A program made the translations under genes and the position numbers. Of a DNA stretch of 64,000 nucleotides, positions 43,913-55,560 are shown in pieces. The DNA lies in assembly GCA_027603945.1 (NCBI GenBank), contig JADIIU010000066.1, positions 1-64,000 of the forward strand, given 5' to 3'. Positions within the stretch are counted from its first letter, which is position 1. Each line of letters opens with the position of its first letter. The notes beneath the pieces are model-generated. The model was not told the DNA's origin. It worked only from the letters and a program-made list of their open reading frames with translations, and did not search any database. Source of the DNA: Terramyces sp. JEL0728 (Eukaryota > Chytridiomycota > Chytridiomycetes > Rhizophydiales > Terramycetaceae).

Positions 43913-45827
43913 ATGACCAAAGCAAAACGCAAGCGAGTAAAGCAGGCGGTGAAAGAATACAATATTAAAGGACAGCAGCTATATTGTATTTGCCGTCAAA
44001 CTGATGATGGTCTATTCATGATCCAGTGCGACGACTGTAAAGAATGGTAATTCGGATTTAACTCAGGTACCATGGAAACTGTGTCGATGTTAAAGAGGAA
44101 ACAGCTCCGGAAAATTATTCCTGCACCCTTTGCATCCAATTAGCAAACAACAGCGCAGAGCTGGAAAGTCTAGATGTTGGAGGGGCTGTTACGCCAACCT
44201 TGCAATCCCCCGAAATAGTCGAACCAGCTCAAAAGAAAATCAAAATTAAAGTCAACGACAAAGTGGACAAGACTGACAAATTGAGAAAGTTGGCGAAAAA
44301 AGGCTTTCAAGATACGTTTAAATTATTGTTTCAGCAACTGAAAGAGCATCCAGACTTTTTAGATCTGCCCTTAGATTCTTCAATAGATTTGGATGCACCT
44401 CTGTCTTTTGCGCAAGATCTGGAAGAAGCTCTTTTTGCTCAATACTCAATTGAAACTCAGTACGACTGCATTGCGTCAGATCAAGTAATTTTTTCGTAAC
44501 CCAGTATAAAGTAAAATTCAGAAGCTTGCAATTCAATCTAAAGGATCCAAAGAATAAGAGACTCAAAAGACGGATGTTTTGTTTGAAGGAATCGATGGAA
44601 AGAATCGTATCACTTTCGCCTGAAGATATGGCTAACGACGATTTAGTAATGAAAGCAGAGGAGATTGCTCGTGAATCGTTGCATATGGCCTACAAACCAA
44701 GTAAAGAGCCTGAAAAGAAAAAAGAAAAGAGTCATAATGACAGTTTGGATTTGCCAAAGGTAAAATCTGAAAATGGCAGTGCATATTCAATAGCTCCGAC
44801 CACATCGACATTACCAGCTGCCACGCCTGCAGTATCTAACAAAGTGAAGGCTGCTTTTGCCCCAATAGTTTCAAAAGTTAAACCAGTCGTACCTCAAAAA
44901 ATGCAACGAGATTCGTTAGATTCGCTGCTTGAAAGAATGACTACGCCAATTTACAAACCAAAAGTTGAACCTACACCAATTTCTGAAAGTAATCAAACAA
45001 TTTCCGGTTCAGAATCAACCCAACTATCAGAAAGGGAAGAAAAAGGAAAATCAGTATGGAAAGGCAGTATAAAGATGCCCCAAGTAACCGAGGTTGAGGT
45101 AAATGCCTCACAGATTGCAGGAAATCCGCTTTCTTCCAGTAAATGGAGGGATTTGCTTCCTTCTAATTTGTTGGTTGGTGGCCGTATTCCTGTGGATAAA
45201 ACAATGACGTATCTCAATCAACGGATTCAACAGAGGGCTGATATTTCAATATTACAGTTACATACTAAAGATAGCAATCACTTCCAGAAACTGGCAGGTT
45301 ACCTCGTGCAAAAAGAAAGGTACGGGGTAATTGCTGACCCACTACCAGGTATAAAAGACTTGTACCTTATACCAATAAAAAGACGAGGAACCCATTCACT
45401 CTTTACTGACTTGAAATGTAGGTATAAAATAAACAATGAAAAAGATTGTTTGGTTTTAGTGGCAGTAATGTCGAATGGACCCGTAAAAGAAAAGAAAGTA
45501 AGGAAGGAGCCTGTTACTTATCAACCAAACCCTACAACGTTGCCTATTCCGAGTGGATTGCCGTTCAATAATATGTCCGTTCCTCCGAGCGTATCGCAGC
45601 AAAATATCCCACCTGGCTATCCTCAAATGGTTTATCCTCCAATGAACAATTTTAATCCTCCTTTTAATATGAACCCTGGTTTGAACCCAACCTTGCCTCC
45701 TCAATATCCAAACCCCAATTTTAATATCAATCCGCAAAGTTTCCAGGGATTGCTTGACGGCCTGGGTCTTCAATCTCAGCAGATTGGTGGTTTGTTGGCT
45801 GATTTACTGGCTAAACAAAATAACTAA
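43913..45827 (+). CDS. PHD-TFIIS central domain-SPOC transcription factor (Bye1/PHF3/DIDO-like)
   Basis: Binds modified histone H3 and elongating RNA polymerase II. Introns at 44047-44066 and 44485-44504 (20 nt each) are removed to give 624 residues. The N-terminal basic stretch is followed by a PHD finger (YCICRQTDDGLFMIQCDDCKEW, then CVDV...YSCTLC). Residues ~100-260 hold a TFIIS-M domain with KFRSLQFNLKDPKNKRLKRR. A SPOC domain follows at ~380-500 (VWKGSIKMPQVTEVEV, LLVGGRIP, YLVQKERYGVI, DLYLIPI). The C-terminus is Pro/Asn-rich. This domain order is specific to the Bye1/PHF3/DIDO1 family. Its TAA lies in taaataaac, and the next ATG is 35 bp away. Confidence 0.92.
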
Positions 45828-45862
45828 ATAAACGCTTTTTGATTTATTTTTTTGGGCAAATC

Positions 45863-46651
45863 ATGATTGATTCCCACTGTCACCTCTACGAGCCATATTT
45901 TACAAGCACCGAGATTACAGAGATAATTGGTAAAATGAAGGAGCAAGGAATAAAATGCATATCAGTTTCAGAGTCACTAGAGGACGTGCCAAAAGTACTT
46001 GCACTAGCATCTGCACACCCAACATTATATTTTCCGTTTGTAGGAATCCATCCCGTACAAGCAGATAGATCAGTTAATCTCGATGATATGGATCTAAGCC
46101 TAATAGAAGAATTAATCACCACTAAAGCGCTGGGGATCGGCGAAATCGGCCTGGATTTCTCTCCGCATATCGTATCTACAGATAATGAAAGGCAATCGCA
46201 AATAGCGGTATTCAAAATGCAATTGCAGCTGGCCAGAAAGCATAACGTATATGTGAATGTGCACTCGCGACAAGCTGGCCACTATGCGATAGAGATTATG
46301 AGGGAGATGGGGATGGAAAAGGTTATATTACATGCTTTCGATGGTAAATTAAAGTACGCTAGAAAAGCAGTCGAGTATGGCTGGCTGTTTTCTATTCCTG
46401 GAAGTGTGCAAAGGGAGAGTCACTTTCAAAAGCTTGTGTGCGAGCTCCCCTTGGATCGAATTATTTTGGAGAGCGATGCTCCGGCACTTGGGCCAGTGAA
46501 AGGTGTTAAAGCCAGCCCTTTAGATTTAGATGGTACTATAGATTTTGTAGCTGGATTGAAAAAAGTAGATCGAGAAGAGCTTATCCAAGCAGCTAATTTG
46601 AACATGAATAAAATTTTTAACGTTTCTTGTCCAGACTTTCGGAAAATTGAA
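45863..46651 (+). CDS. TatD-type nuclease (TATDN3-like), in frame with MSH2
   Basis: A metal-dependent TatD/TIM-barrel deoxyribonuclease of the TATDN3 branch. Motifs in order: IDSHCHL (the metal-binding HxH), FVGIHPVQ, GEIGLDFSP, FKMQLQLARKHNVYVNVHSR, VILHAFDG, FSIPGSVQ and ILESDAPALGP. The domain is complete by 46651 (about 263 residues, human TATDN3 274) but has no stop codon. The frame continues directly into the ATG of MSH2 at 46652. I see no intron, stop or frameshift that would end this gene separately, so the simplest reading is a single TATDN3-MSH2 fusion of about 1160 residues. The start at 45863 is chosen because it begins MIDSHCHL. It has no introns. Confidence 0.85.
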
Positions 46652-49525
46652 ATGAATCTCAACAAGTCTGAACAGCCAGAATTACAATTGGAATCCGGCT
46701 TCATCTCATTCTTCAAGAAGCTATCGCAAGTACTTGATATTAATGTAGCCAAGTGGAAAGCATTTAAAGCTATTTGAACGCAATGGCGGCGATTATTACT
46801 CTGTCCATGGTGACGAAGCTATTTTTATCGCCGATACATTTTACAATACCTCAACTGTATTGAAATATTACGGCGGATCTGTACCTAGCTGTTCTCTATC
46901 TCAACTGAATGCCCTTGCAGTAATGAAAGATTTGCTATTGGTTCAAGGATACCGGGTGGATATTTGGAAGTGTGAAAACAAGGATTGGAAGCTGGTTAAA
47001 CAAGCGTCACCTGGCAATTTGAAAGACGTTGAAGAAATGCTGTTTAGGTAAGGTGTAGCTAACGAGCAATTCTGAAATATCTACATCTCCAGTTGTGATG
47101 GCTGTCAAAGTAGATAAAGTAGATAGCCAGCTCATGGTGGGAGTTGCCTTGACTGATGCGACCACCAGTAGAAAGATTACAATTTCAGAGTTTATCGACA
47201 ACGATGCTTTTTCCAATTTGGAATCTTTGATCGTTCAACAAAGTATCAAGGAATGCATCATACCAGATGATTCGCAAAATTTGGATCTGAACAGTGTCAA
47301 ACAAGTTCTAGAAAAGTGCGAAGTTGTATGCACTTTGGGACCAAAGTCAATGTTTAATCCAAAGAATATTGGGCAGGATTTGAATCGTCTTGTTGAATCT
47401 GAATTAGATATTCAGTCCACCGGTAATTATTATTGATGTAGCTGAATTTGAGCTCAAGATTGCCATGTCTGCAACTGCTGCAATAATTTCATATTTATCC
47501 GTACTATTTAGCTAATTGTAGTTGTTGGACGATGAATCTAATCTGAATGCATATTCGCTAGCCAATCACAATTTGTCGCAGTATATGAAATTGGATTCCT
47601 CTGCTGTCAAAGCACTTAACCTCACCCCAGCACCTAATGAGGGTAACAAGAATATGAATTTGTATGGTTTATTAAATCGATGCCAAACGTCACAAGGTGC
47701 TCGGCTGTTATCGCAATGGATCAAGCAGCCATTGATGAACATTGAAGATATCAAAAAGAGACAAGATTTTGTTGAAGTCCTAGTCACCGAGTCATCATTA
47801 AGACAAGATTTGCACGTATTTGAATCTCTAAACTAGTCTGATATTTTGAAAAAGTTTCCAGATTTACATCGATTAGGAAAGAAATTCCAAAGGGGAAAAG
47901 CTCAGTTACAGGATGTATTACGGGTATATCAAGTCGTACTGGTATTGCCAACTCTGATTGATGCTCTGAAAAACTATGAAGGAGATAACAGCGAGTTGAT
48001 TAATGAAGTATTTGTCAAGAAATTTAGCGAATATGCTTCTGGGCTAGAGAATCTGAAAAATTTGGTTGAAGCTACTGTTGATCTACGGGCAGCCGATAAC
48101 CATGAATATCTAATCAAATCCGATTTCCATGAAGGGCTTAAAGGTATTTACAAGTTAATTTAGCTTTGAAAGCCAAGATGGATGCTGTCTTTGATCAACT
48201 TGAGCCTGAAGCACGAAAAGTTGCAAGTAGACTTGGAGTAGAAATGGACAAGAAGCTCAAGTTTGAAAATAATTCGCAGTTTGGATACCATTTGAGACTT
48301 TCCCGCACAGTTATTGCCTTCTTAATTTAGGATGCATCCAAGATTAGAGGGATTAAGGAATACATTGAATTGCGCACGGTTAAAGCCGGTGTGCAATTCA
48401 CTACGATGGCACTCCGTAGACTTTCCGAAGATTACAATGATTTGCAAAAAGAATATGGGACGATGCAAAGCTCCATCGCAAAGGAGGTTATCACAGTTAC
48501 CGGGTCATATTTCCCAATCTTGGAATTCCTAAATAGCTTAATCGCTGAATTGGACGTGTACGTTAGCTTTGCACATATTGCAATTCATGCTCCTATCCAA
48601 TACTCTCGCCCCACTCTTGAAATTAATGGAAATATCAAGATGAAAGGTGCCCGTCATCCTTGTGTGGAAGTGCAAGACGATGTATCCTTTATTGAAAACG
48701 ATGTCGAATTGGTTCGAAATGAATCAATGTTTCACATCATTACAGGGCCGAACATGGGTGGAAAGAGTACTTTTATAAGACAGATTGGTGTAATCTGTTT
48801 GATGGCACAAATCGGATGTTTTGTTCCGTGTGAGGAAGCAACAATTAGCATCACCGATTCAATTTTAGCGAGAGTCGGAGCAGGAGATAGTCAGCTAAAG
48901 TGCATTTCTACATTCATGGCCGAAATGCTTGAAACTGCTTCGATCTTGAGGAGTGCTACGCCAAAATCGTTAATCATCATTGATGAACTTGGAAGAGGCA
49001 CTTCTACAAAAGATGGTTACGGATTAGCAAAAGCAATTGCAGAGTTATACTTTTTTAATACTAGATATATCGCAACTGAACTTCAATGTTTCACTTTGTT
49101 TGCTACTCATTTTCACGAAATTACTGAATTGGAATCAAAAATTGGAAATGTATCGAATTACCATGTGCAAGCTCACTTGTCTGAATCAAACAATGCAAAG
49201 CTGCTAACCTTGCTGTACAAAGTCAAGAAGGGACCTTGCGACCAAAGTTTCGGGATCCATGTTGCAGAGCTGGCCCAATTTCCTCTTTCCTGCATCAAAG
49301 TACATTTCATTAACCTAGATGGCAAAAAGAAAAGCGATGGAATTGGAAGGGTTTGAATCAACTGCAAAGAAAATCAAGATTGATACTGAAAGCACAAAGA
49401 TCATTGCCGATTTGTTGGACAAGGTCAAAAATTTGAAAAAGGACCAGTTGGACAAAGTTGGAGATATTGTCAAACAATACGATCTGTCAAACGAGTACAT
49501 CCAGCATATCCTTGTGGAATTGTGA
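46652..49525 (+). CDS. MSH2: DNA mismatch repair protein MSH2
   Basis: The MutS homologue that recognises mismatches in MutS-alpha/beta. Nine introns of 19-21 nt, the first at 46730-46748, leave 897 residues (human 934). The N-terminus [15 protein letters not shown] and [19 protein letters not shown] aligns with family starts. Then follow FSQYMKL-like [42 protein letters not shown], the Walker [37 protein letters not shown], the Walker [21 protein letters not shown] and [13 protein letters not shown]. The C-terminal dimerisation helices complete it. Upstream the frame is open into the TATDN3-like domain without a stop, so this may be the C-terminal part of a fusion; the ATG at 46652 is the expected MSH2 start if not. 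Confidence 0.95.
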
Positions 49526-49852
49526 AATAAACATGAATTGGCGAGATTGCATTCATCTCCATTGAGAATGCATTTCTATGATGTTTCACTGACCCCGTTC
49601 TCGGGATGAAGCTTCCAACCATAAAAGTAGCATTTGTCAGCCTGTGCTTGTAATCATATGGCATGGCAAGCAAAGAACCCTCGATGTTCTTTGGAGGCTG
49701 CATTTTTGCATTAACTTGCCTAGTATTTCGGAGCAAACCATTTTCGGGGATTACCTTTGACAGCCAGTTCCCAACTTTTTTTCGCCACCAACCACTTCTT
49801 TGCTGATTTGGAAATATAAAAGCATGGAAATATTCCTTGCTTTCCAAATAAA
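49526..49852. other. Intergenic region upstream of the ion channel
   Basis: This 327-bp stretch holds the AATAAA of MSH2 directly after its TGA and the channel's TATA box (49815-49823). A minus-strand ORF crossing it is not supported. Confidence 0.45.
49815..49823 (+). promoter_or_regulatory. TATA box of the ion-channel gene
   Basis: TATAAAAGC lies 38 bp before the ATG at 49853, the same spacing as at the Reeler-like genes. Confidence 0.6.
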
Positions 49853-51087
49853 ATGCTTTCATTGGTGTTGCTAGCTCTGTCAGTATTCGCAGCCAACGCA
49901 ACGATTTCTCTTGGTGCAATCGCCAATAGATTGTTACAAAACCCTGGAGGTCTGCCCTATGACAATTTAACAAGACCCTATGCATTTGAAGACCCTACGC
50001 AAGTCCAAGCCCAATTCAGACTCAATAGATTGTTTGACGTTGACCCAAAAACAAATGTGTTTGCACTGGACTTGTTCCTTCGATTAAGATGGAACGACCC
50101 ACGATTAACTTTTCCAGAGCCATTGAAAAACGAAGCACTAAGGATAGACCCGGCATTAGTGTGGACCCCAGATATCTACTTTTACAATGAAGCTACACAG
50201 GCGGCCCCATTGGATCAAACATTGAAAATCTCGAACGACGGGACTGTGTTTTGGTCCAGACACTATTTAATGTACTTGGCTACTGGATTCGACCTGCATG
50301 AATTTCCTTTTGATTCACAGAAATTGCCTATCCAATTGGTTAGCTATTCCAACAGCCAGCAAACAATGCGTCTCAACTGGTACAATGATTCAGGTGGTGC
50401 GGCATATCCTGACCCAATCGTCAACAAGACTTTTTCATCGGTGCTGTGGAACTTGAATTCGCTCAATACTTCCCTGACCAACATTATTTTCAGAGATGGA
50501 CAGCCGCAATACGACTTTCTTACTTATGCAATGTATGTTGCTCGGGACCCTTCAACATATGTATTAAAATACATCTTGCCGCTGTTCTTTATTGCGTTAT
50601 GCTCCACACTGACCTATTGGATCGACCCAACCGCCGTTCCTGCTAGAGTTGGGTTTGGAGTTTCCCTCTTACTTGCTTCTATCACACTGAACTTTGTCGT
50701 ATCTGCAGATTTGCCACATGTCAATTGTAATTTTTGCTTACTTTAGATCCAACCAAACTTGACACGTACATTGCCATTATCTTCCTTTTCGTGTTCATCT
50801 CGATGATTGAATTCGCTGTGGTTCACGTGCTACGGGTAATGGGTAAGATATCGCTGTCGCCTTCAATTGAAAACACGTTTAGAATTGTTGCCCCAGTTGA
50901 ATTGGTGCTTTACACCGTGTACATCTTCTTGCCTGGATTACAAATTAACGCAGTCCGCATCGTTTTGATTATACTTATGATTGCAACCTTTCTGGTTACC
51001 GCATCCTACTTTGCCTATCATCACCTTCAATTTATGAAGAGACAGGCGCTCGAAAAATCTGGGGAAATTACTCCTCTGAAATCTTAA
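49853..51087 (+). CDS. Pentameric ligand-gated ion channel without the Cys-loop disulfide
   Basis: One 20-nt intron (50727-50746) is removed to give 404 residues. A signal peptide (LSLVLLALSVFAANA) precedes a ligand-binding domain with WNDPRLTF, WTPDIYFYNEA and the signature loop LHEFPFDSQKL. Both Cys positions of that loop are replaced (Thr and Leu), as in prokaryotic channels. Four helices follow: YVLKYILPLFFIALCSTL (M1), a pore-lining M2 opening PARVGFGVSLLLASIT, M3 (YIAIIFLFVFISMIEFAVV) and a C-terminal M4. The PAR motif before M2 is typical of anion-selective members. These receptors are rare outside animals and bacteria. Ligand unknown. A TATA box sits 38 bp upstream; IST1 begins 30 bp after the stop. 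Confidence 0.88.
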
Positions 51088-51117
51088 TAAATATCCGAGT
51101 GGCGTTTAAGTTTGAAA

Positions 51118-51919
51118 ATGGGGTTCAATCCAACTAAAACCAAAGTCCAGCTTAAACTAGCATTGAACCGATTACAACTTGTACAGCAGAAAAAGACTGC
51201 CCTGAATCAGAATGCGAGAAAAGAAATTGCAACATTAATACAATCAGAGAAGCTTGAATCTGCTCGCGTCAGAGTACACCATACTAACACAGGTAGAGCA
51301 TATAATTAGAGAAGATTTCCTGATCGAAGCGCTAGAATTACTTGCGCTCTATGTCGATACACTGCTAGCCAGGTTTGGCTTGGTAGAAACGCAAAAGGAA
51401 ATGGATAGTGGAGTTTCAGAATCAATTTACGCTATCGTATACTCAGCACCTAGAGTGAATATCCAAGAAATTACGATCATTAGAGAGCAGCTGTTGTTGA
51501 AATATGGGAAAATACTGCATGAGAATATCATCAATCATCCTCAAAATTTTGTCAATCCAAGGGTATTATTTTCTAATTCAGATTATCCATAAATTATCAA
51601 TCAATACACCAAATGTCAAGCTGGTTAATCAGTACTTGAAGACAATCGCACAAGCATTCGATGTCAAATTTGATGATACGGTTAAAGACCCTGTGGTTGA
51701 AGATACTGCAGAAACAGAAGTTCCATCAATGCCTGTCCAAAATACGTTTGTAAGACCCCAAGAATCAACAATAGTACTTTACGCTAATGTTAGAGCCGAT
51801 ATTCCTTTTCGCCTTCAGCACCGCTGCCTCAAGAAACTCCAAAACCTGTTGAACCACAGGAAGCCGAGCCAGATTTTGATCATTTATCAAAGAGATTTGA
51901 AGCGCTAAAAAGGAAATAA
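51118..51919 (+). CDS. IST1: IST1 homologue, ESCRT-III regulator
   Basis: Regulates Vps4 and ESCRT-III filaments in multivesicular body sorting and cytokinesis. Introns at 51274-51292 (19 nt), 51563-51581 (19) and 51774-51793 (20) are removed to give 247 residues. The N-terminal IST1 domain begins GFNPTKTKVQLKLALNRLQL and continues ARVRVEHIIREDFLIEALELL, YAIVYSAPR and ELREQ-like IREQLLLKYG, with NTPNVKLVNQYLKTIA. A Pro/Glu-rich linker leads to a C-terminal MIT-interacting motif, HLSKRFEALKRK, which matches the MIM1 pattern of human IST1. Its TAA is within aaataaata. ACR3 is convergent, 72 bp away. Confidence 0.93.
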
Positions 51920-51991
51920 ATATTTTCAAGTAGCTTGAAGCACTGTTAGAGATCAACTGCAGAGAGAATAAAGAACGAATTACTTTATTAA

Positions 51992-53095
51992 CTAGACATT
52001 TACTCTATTGTTGTAATATTTAGAGACTACCGGTGTCAAATAAACAAGAGAAATGAGAACCGGAACTTCAACAAGAGGTCCGACTGTAGCCGCCAATGCT
52101 TCTCGAGAATCTACTCCGAATGTAGCAATCGCGACTGCCATCGCAAGCTCAAAGTTGTTTGAACTGGCCGTGAAACTCTGAGGAATGGCGACACTGAATG
52201 GGAATTTCAATAGATAGCACACAAACATTGAAGAAAACCAGGTGATTGCAAAGTACAATACAAGCGGCACGATGGTTCTAAAGACTGGGCCAAGTTGGTT
52301 GACCATTTGACTTCCTTGCAGTGCAAACATCACCAAGATGGTGTATAAAAGCCCAATTAGTGCCAGAGGGGAAATAAACGCTATGAATTTGCTGTCATAC
52401 CAATCGTACTTTCTCGTGCCAAAGCGGAGCACTAGTCTAGTTACAAGACCGCCAGCAAATGGGATTCCAAGGAAAATCAAGACGTTTTTGGCCACAAACC
52501 ACATATCAATCGCAACGGTTGTCGAGCCGCCCAAAGTAACAGTAAAAAGATAAGCGTAAAATGAAAATAAAATCATTTGCATGATAGAATTAATTGCTAC
52601 AAAGATTGCACACCACTCTGCGTCACCGCCAGCTAAATGGTTCCACACCAGAACCATAGCAATACAACGTGCGATACCAATCATCAACACCCCAACTCTA
52701 AATTGCGGCAAATCTGGTAAGCAAGCCCACGCCAATCCAACCATAAGGAATGGGCAGACAATCCAGTTAGCAATCAATGAAAACAATATATAAGATATTG
52801 ATTCTTTTTTTCCAATAATGCAATGTAACTCTTCGTAGCGTACTTTACAGAACACCGGGTACAGCATTAAGAGTAATCCAATAAACACTGGAAGCGAGAC
52901 GTTTTCAATATGGGTTGTGTCGAGAATTGTCCTGAATGACGGGATGTAAACCCCCAGTATTGTTCCAAGAATCATTGCCAGGATAATCCATAGTGAGAGG
53001 AAGCGATCCAGGAAAGATAGCTGTGGCAATGGCGAGACTTCTCTTTTCTCCAGCTGTAGTACTATTGATTCTTCACCGATAGTTGACTCTGACAT
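51992..53095 (-). CDS. ACR3: Arsenite efflux transporter ACR3
   Basis: A plasma-membrane or vacuolar arsenite exporter of the BART/ACR3 family. The ORF is intronless and gives 367 residues with ten predicted helices. The TM4 Cys motif RCIAMVLVWNHLAGGD and the TM9 acidic motif GPLVEVPVLI, both needed for transport in characterised ACR3 proteins, are present. Other family segments are LPVFIGLLLMLYPVFCKVRYEEL and NNFELAMAVAIATFG. ACR3 is patchily distributed in fungi and frequently transferred between bacteria and eukaryotes. The lack of introns in an intron-rich neighbourhood fits an acquired gene but does not prove it. Confidence 0.92.
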   Translation of the reverse strand: MSESTIGEESIVLQLEKREVSPLPQLSFLDRFLSLWIILAMILGTILGVYIPSFRTILDTTHIENVSLPVFIGLLLMLYPVFCKVRYEELHCIIGKKESISYILFSLIANWIVCPFLMVGLAWACLPDLPQFRVGVLMIGIARCIAMVLVWNHLAGGDAEWCAIFVAINSIMQMILFSFYAYLFTVTLGGSTTVAIDMWFVAKNVLIFLGIPFAGGLVTRLVLRFGTRKYDWYDSKFIAFISPLALIGLLYTILVMFALQGSQMVNQLGPVFRTIVPLVLYFAITWFSSMFVCYLLKFPFSVAIPQSFTASSNNFELAMAVAIATFGVDSREALAATVGPLVEVPVLISLVYLTPVVSKYYNNRVNV

Positions 53096-53372
53096 GAGAA
53101 ATGTCCTGTAACTTTGTAAAGATTTTCCAAACCAATAATTCAGAAACGTTTTTCAATCTCCACATGAAAAAAAACTCTAACGCTCTTCTGAGTGATTGAG
53201 GTCGGCTTTGGCTGCCATTATCTTCTCTGAAATCGTCTTTCCCTCTATTTTCATTTCGCCGGCTCTCCGCTAGAGATACAGCCAAATTTCCACACTTTTA
53301 TTATTTAAAAACGTTTCTCCAAAATATTTCCGAGCAGATCCAAATTGCTTCACAAAATACAAACACATTTAT

Positions 53373-55346
53373 TTAATTATTTGGATACAAGAGCGAATAA
53401 ATGCTCATCATCAAATTGACTACTGTTACAAATGTAGTGGAAAACAATACCAGCCAGGCAAGTTGTTCTGGTTGGATTGGCATCCAATCTGGCACAGATC
53501 TAAACGGAGGTGACTTGTACAGCCTGTTTTTGGGCAATGTATTGGCAAATGCCATTTGTTCAGGTGTCAGAGCTGGTGGATATTCAAAACCATCTTCTTT
53601 TGGCATAGTTTTCCTTCCTCTCAAAGTGGAAAAGTATCGTCCAATCGTGTCAGCGGTAGATTTTACTCTATAAATTGGATCTTTCCATTCATCGGCATAT
53701 GGCTCTGGAACTGCATCCATAACATGGCTCTTTTTAATAGATCCATGCACCGAATCTAAAGAATGGACGGATGATTGATCAGAGGTTACTGCACCATCGG
53801 GAACGGTAAGGGTTGGGCTCCCAGCATATAATTTCGTATTATCTGCGTCTTTTTGTGTACCTGGTTTAACATCTTGTTGGAATTCCTGCGACTGCTCGGC
53901 TGTAGCGGGGTCACTACCATTGTGAAAATCAATAGCCTCTAAATCATCCTTTTTCGATTCCAGTTGCTGAATGTACTCTAAAATCTGCGGAGAATTACTG
54001 TGGACAATCTTCAGTAATTGAAGTTGCTTTTCAGATAGAATTTTTGTTTTGTTGTATGATTTTCTGAATTTCAAACACTGGAAAAAGATGATAACTGGAA
54101 TAATGTAATTGCCAGGACTGATAAACAAAAACGATGTCCACGTTTGAAATGTCTGAATGTAAATACCAGAGATCATCAGAGTCGAAATAATCCATGGCAA
54201 TACAAAAGTTGCAAAAACTGCGGTGCCTACTTTAGCTTCAAGTTACGTTTGGAAAGCACTCCATTAGAAACGAGATTATCTCTAGAAATAATAATATTGA
54301 CAGGTATAGAAGGAATGAGCATCACAAATGAAAACATGTAAACGGTAAATTTGGTTAACAAGTGAGGTGAGCCCATTGCAGAAAGAATTACCAGGATATT
54401 GGAGTTTGCTGGAATCTTGTCAAAGCCCATAGCAACTAGCGTTAATTCGCACAATACTAATAATTCCACTTAGGAAGTAAACAATAAAGATAAAGATTAG
54501 CCCAACCCAGACGGCTTCTTGAACATTTACACTGCGTTTCTTGATATTAATCCAAGAGGGAATCACTGTGGTTACTGCCATATTCAACATGATCGTCCCA
54601 ATCACAGCCGGATATTGACTTCCCATTTGGCGGAAATGCTTTACATTTTCAGGATGAATGCCAGTAGTGACAGACGCTTGACACCATTGGATAATCATTA
54701 TGATTGAAAACAAGAACGAGCCATACTGAATTCCTATATTGTCATCAAGGTTAGTCAACCCTAATGGAACGACAAGCAGGAACACAACAAACAATCCAAC
54801 TGTAAAAATCATAATTTCGTCTCCAAATGGCGAGGAAGCGCCGTCTCCAACATAGGTGCGATCTACACACATCCAACCATACTGGTAAGAATACCCGCAT
54901 GCTTTTTTGAAAATATCCAAAAGCAAAAAATCAATAGACTGGGTTGAAATTACGATTCCTTGAATAGCTGTTGCTTGTAGCGCTCCATACAACAAAAACT
55001 GTCCAACAATATGCTTTGCGGGGTCGAAATAAAAGTTAATTAAGGTAGCGAATTCCACATTTCCTTGGAAATTCTCGTTTCCAGGAATGGCTTGAATAGC
55101 TTCGATTATAAATAAGCATGCGAATCCGGAAACGAATGTTGTAATTGCAAAACATATTGTTGTAAATCCCCATCCTGGATTTTGATAATAAGCTGAAATT
55201 AGAAAACGGATACCTGGTGTGAAAGGAATACCTGGACCTGTCGCTGCATTGAACAGTAGAGCTATGGCGCCGACAAATCCAAGCTTCTTTAGTTTTTCCA
55301 GGTTGTGGAATGTCTGTACAGTTCTGTCCCTCTGAGCTGTCGACAT
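53373..55346 (-). CDS. Amino-acid permease-like membrane protein (AAAP/SLC38-like)
   Basis: Introns at 54436-54457 (22 nt) and 54227-54246 (20 nt) are removed to join three frames into 643 residues. The N-terminal half begins GFVGAIALLFNAATGPGIPF, the broken-helix TM1 of the amino-acid/auxin permease fold, followed by about nine more hydrophobic segments. Conserved-looking pieces are MLNMAVTTVIPSWI and SNILVILSAMGSPHL. After about residue 435 a long hydrophilic tail carries Gln/Ser/Thr- and charge-rich sequence, then two final hydrophobic stretches ending near LVLFSTTFVTVVNLMMSI. Substrate unknown; an amino-acid transporter is the best guess. Confidence 0.7.
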
Positions 55347-55560
55347 AAAGTTTTTGCGGCACTAAAAACGAACTAAAAAAGAATAAAACTTTGAAAGTCA
55401 ATAGTGTCACTCAGCGGATAATTGTCAGACATTTACTTGCAAAGTTGAATCAATACTCTGATTCTTTAAACTGCAAAATTCATTGCCAAGAAATGCCCAG
55501 TCTTATTGCAAGGTATTCCATTGGATATCTGAATCCACAAGTGAATTGAACAATGTTCGT

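Noticed and set aside
31127..49070. Programmed frameshifting or stop-codon reassignment to explain the broken ORFs
   Set aside because: All breaks save two are solved by 19-24-nt GT-AG introns, and TAA, TAG and TGA each end genes, so neither is needed.
49470..49985. A 171-codon minus-strand ORF over the channel promoter
   Set aside because: It overlaps the MSH2 end and the channel's signal-peptide region and lacks any family features.
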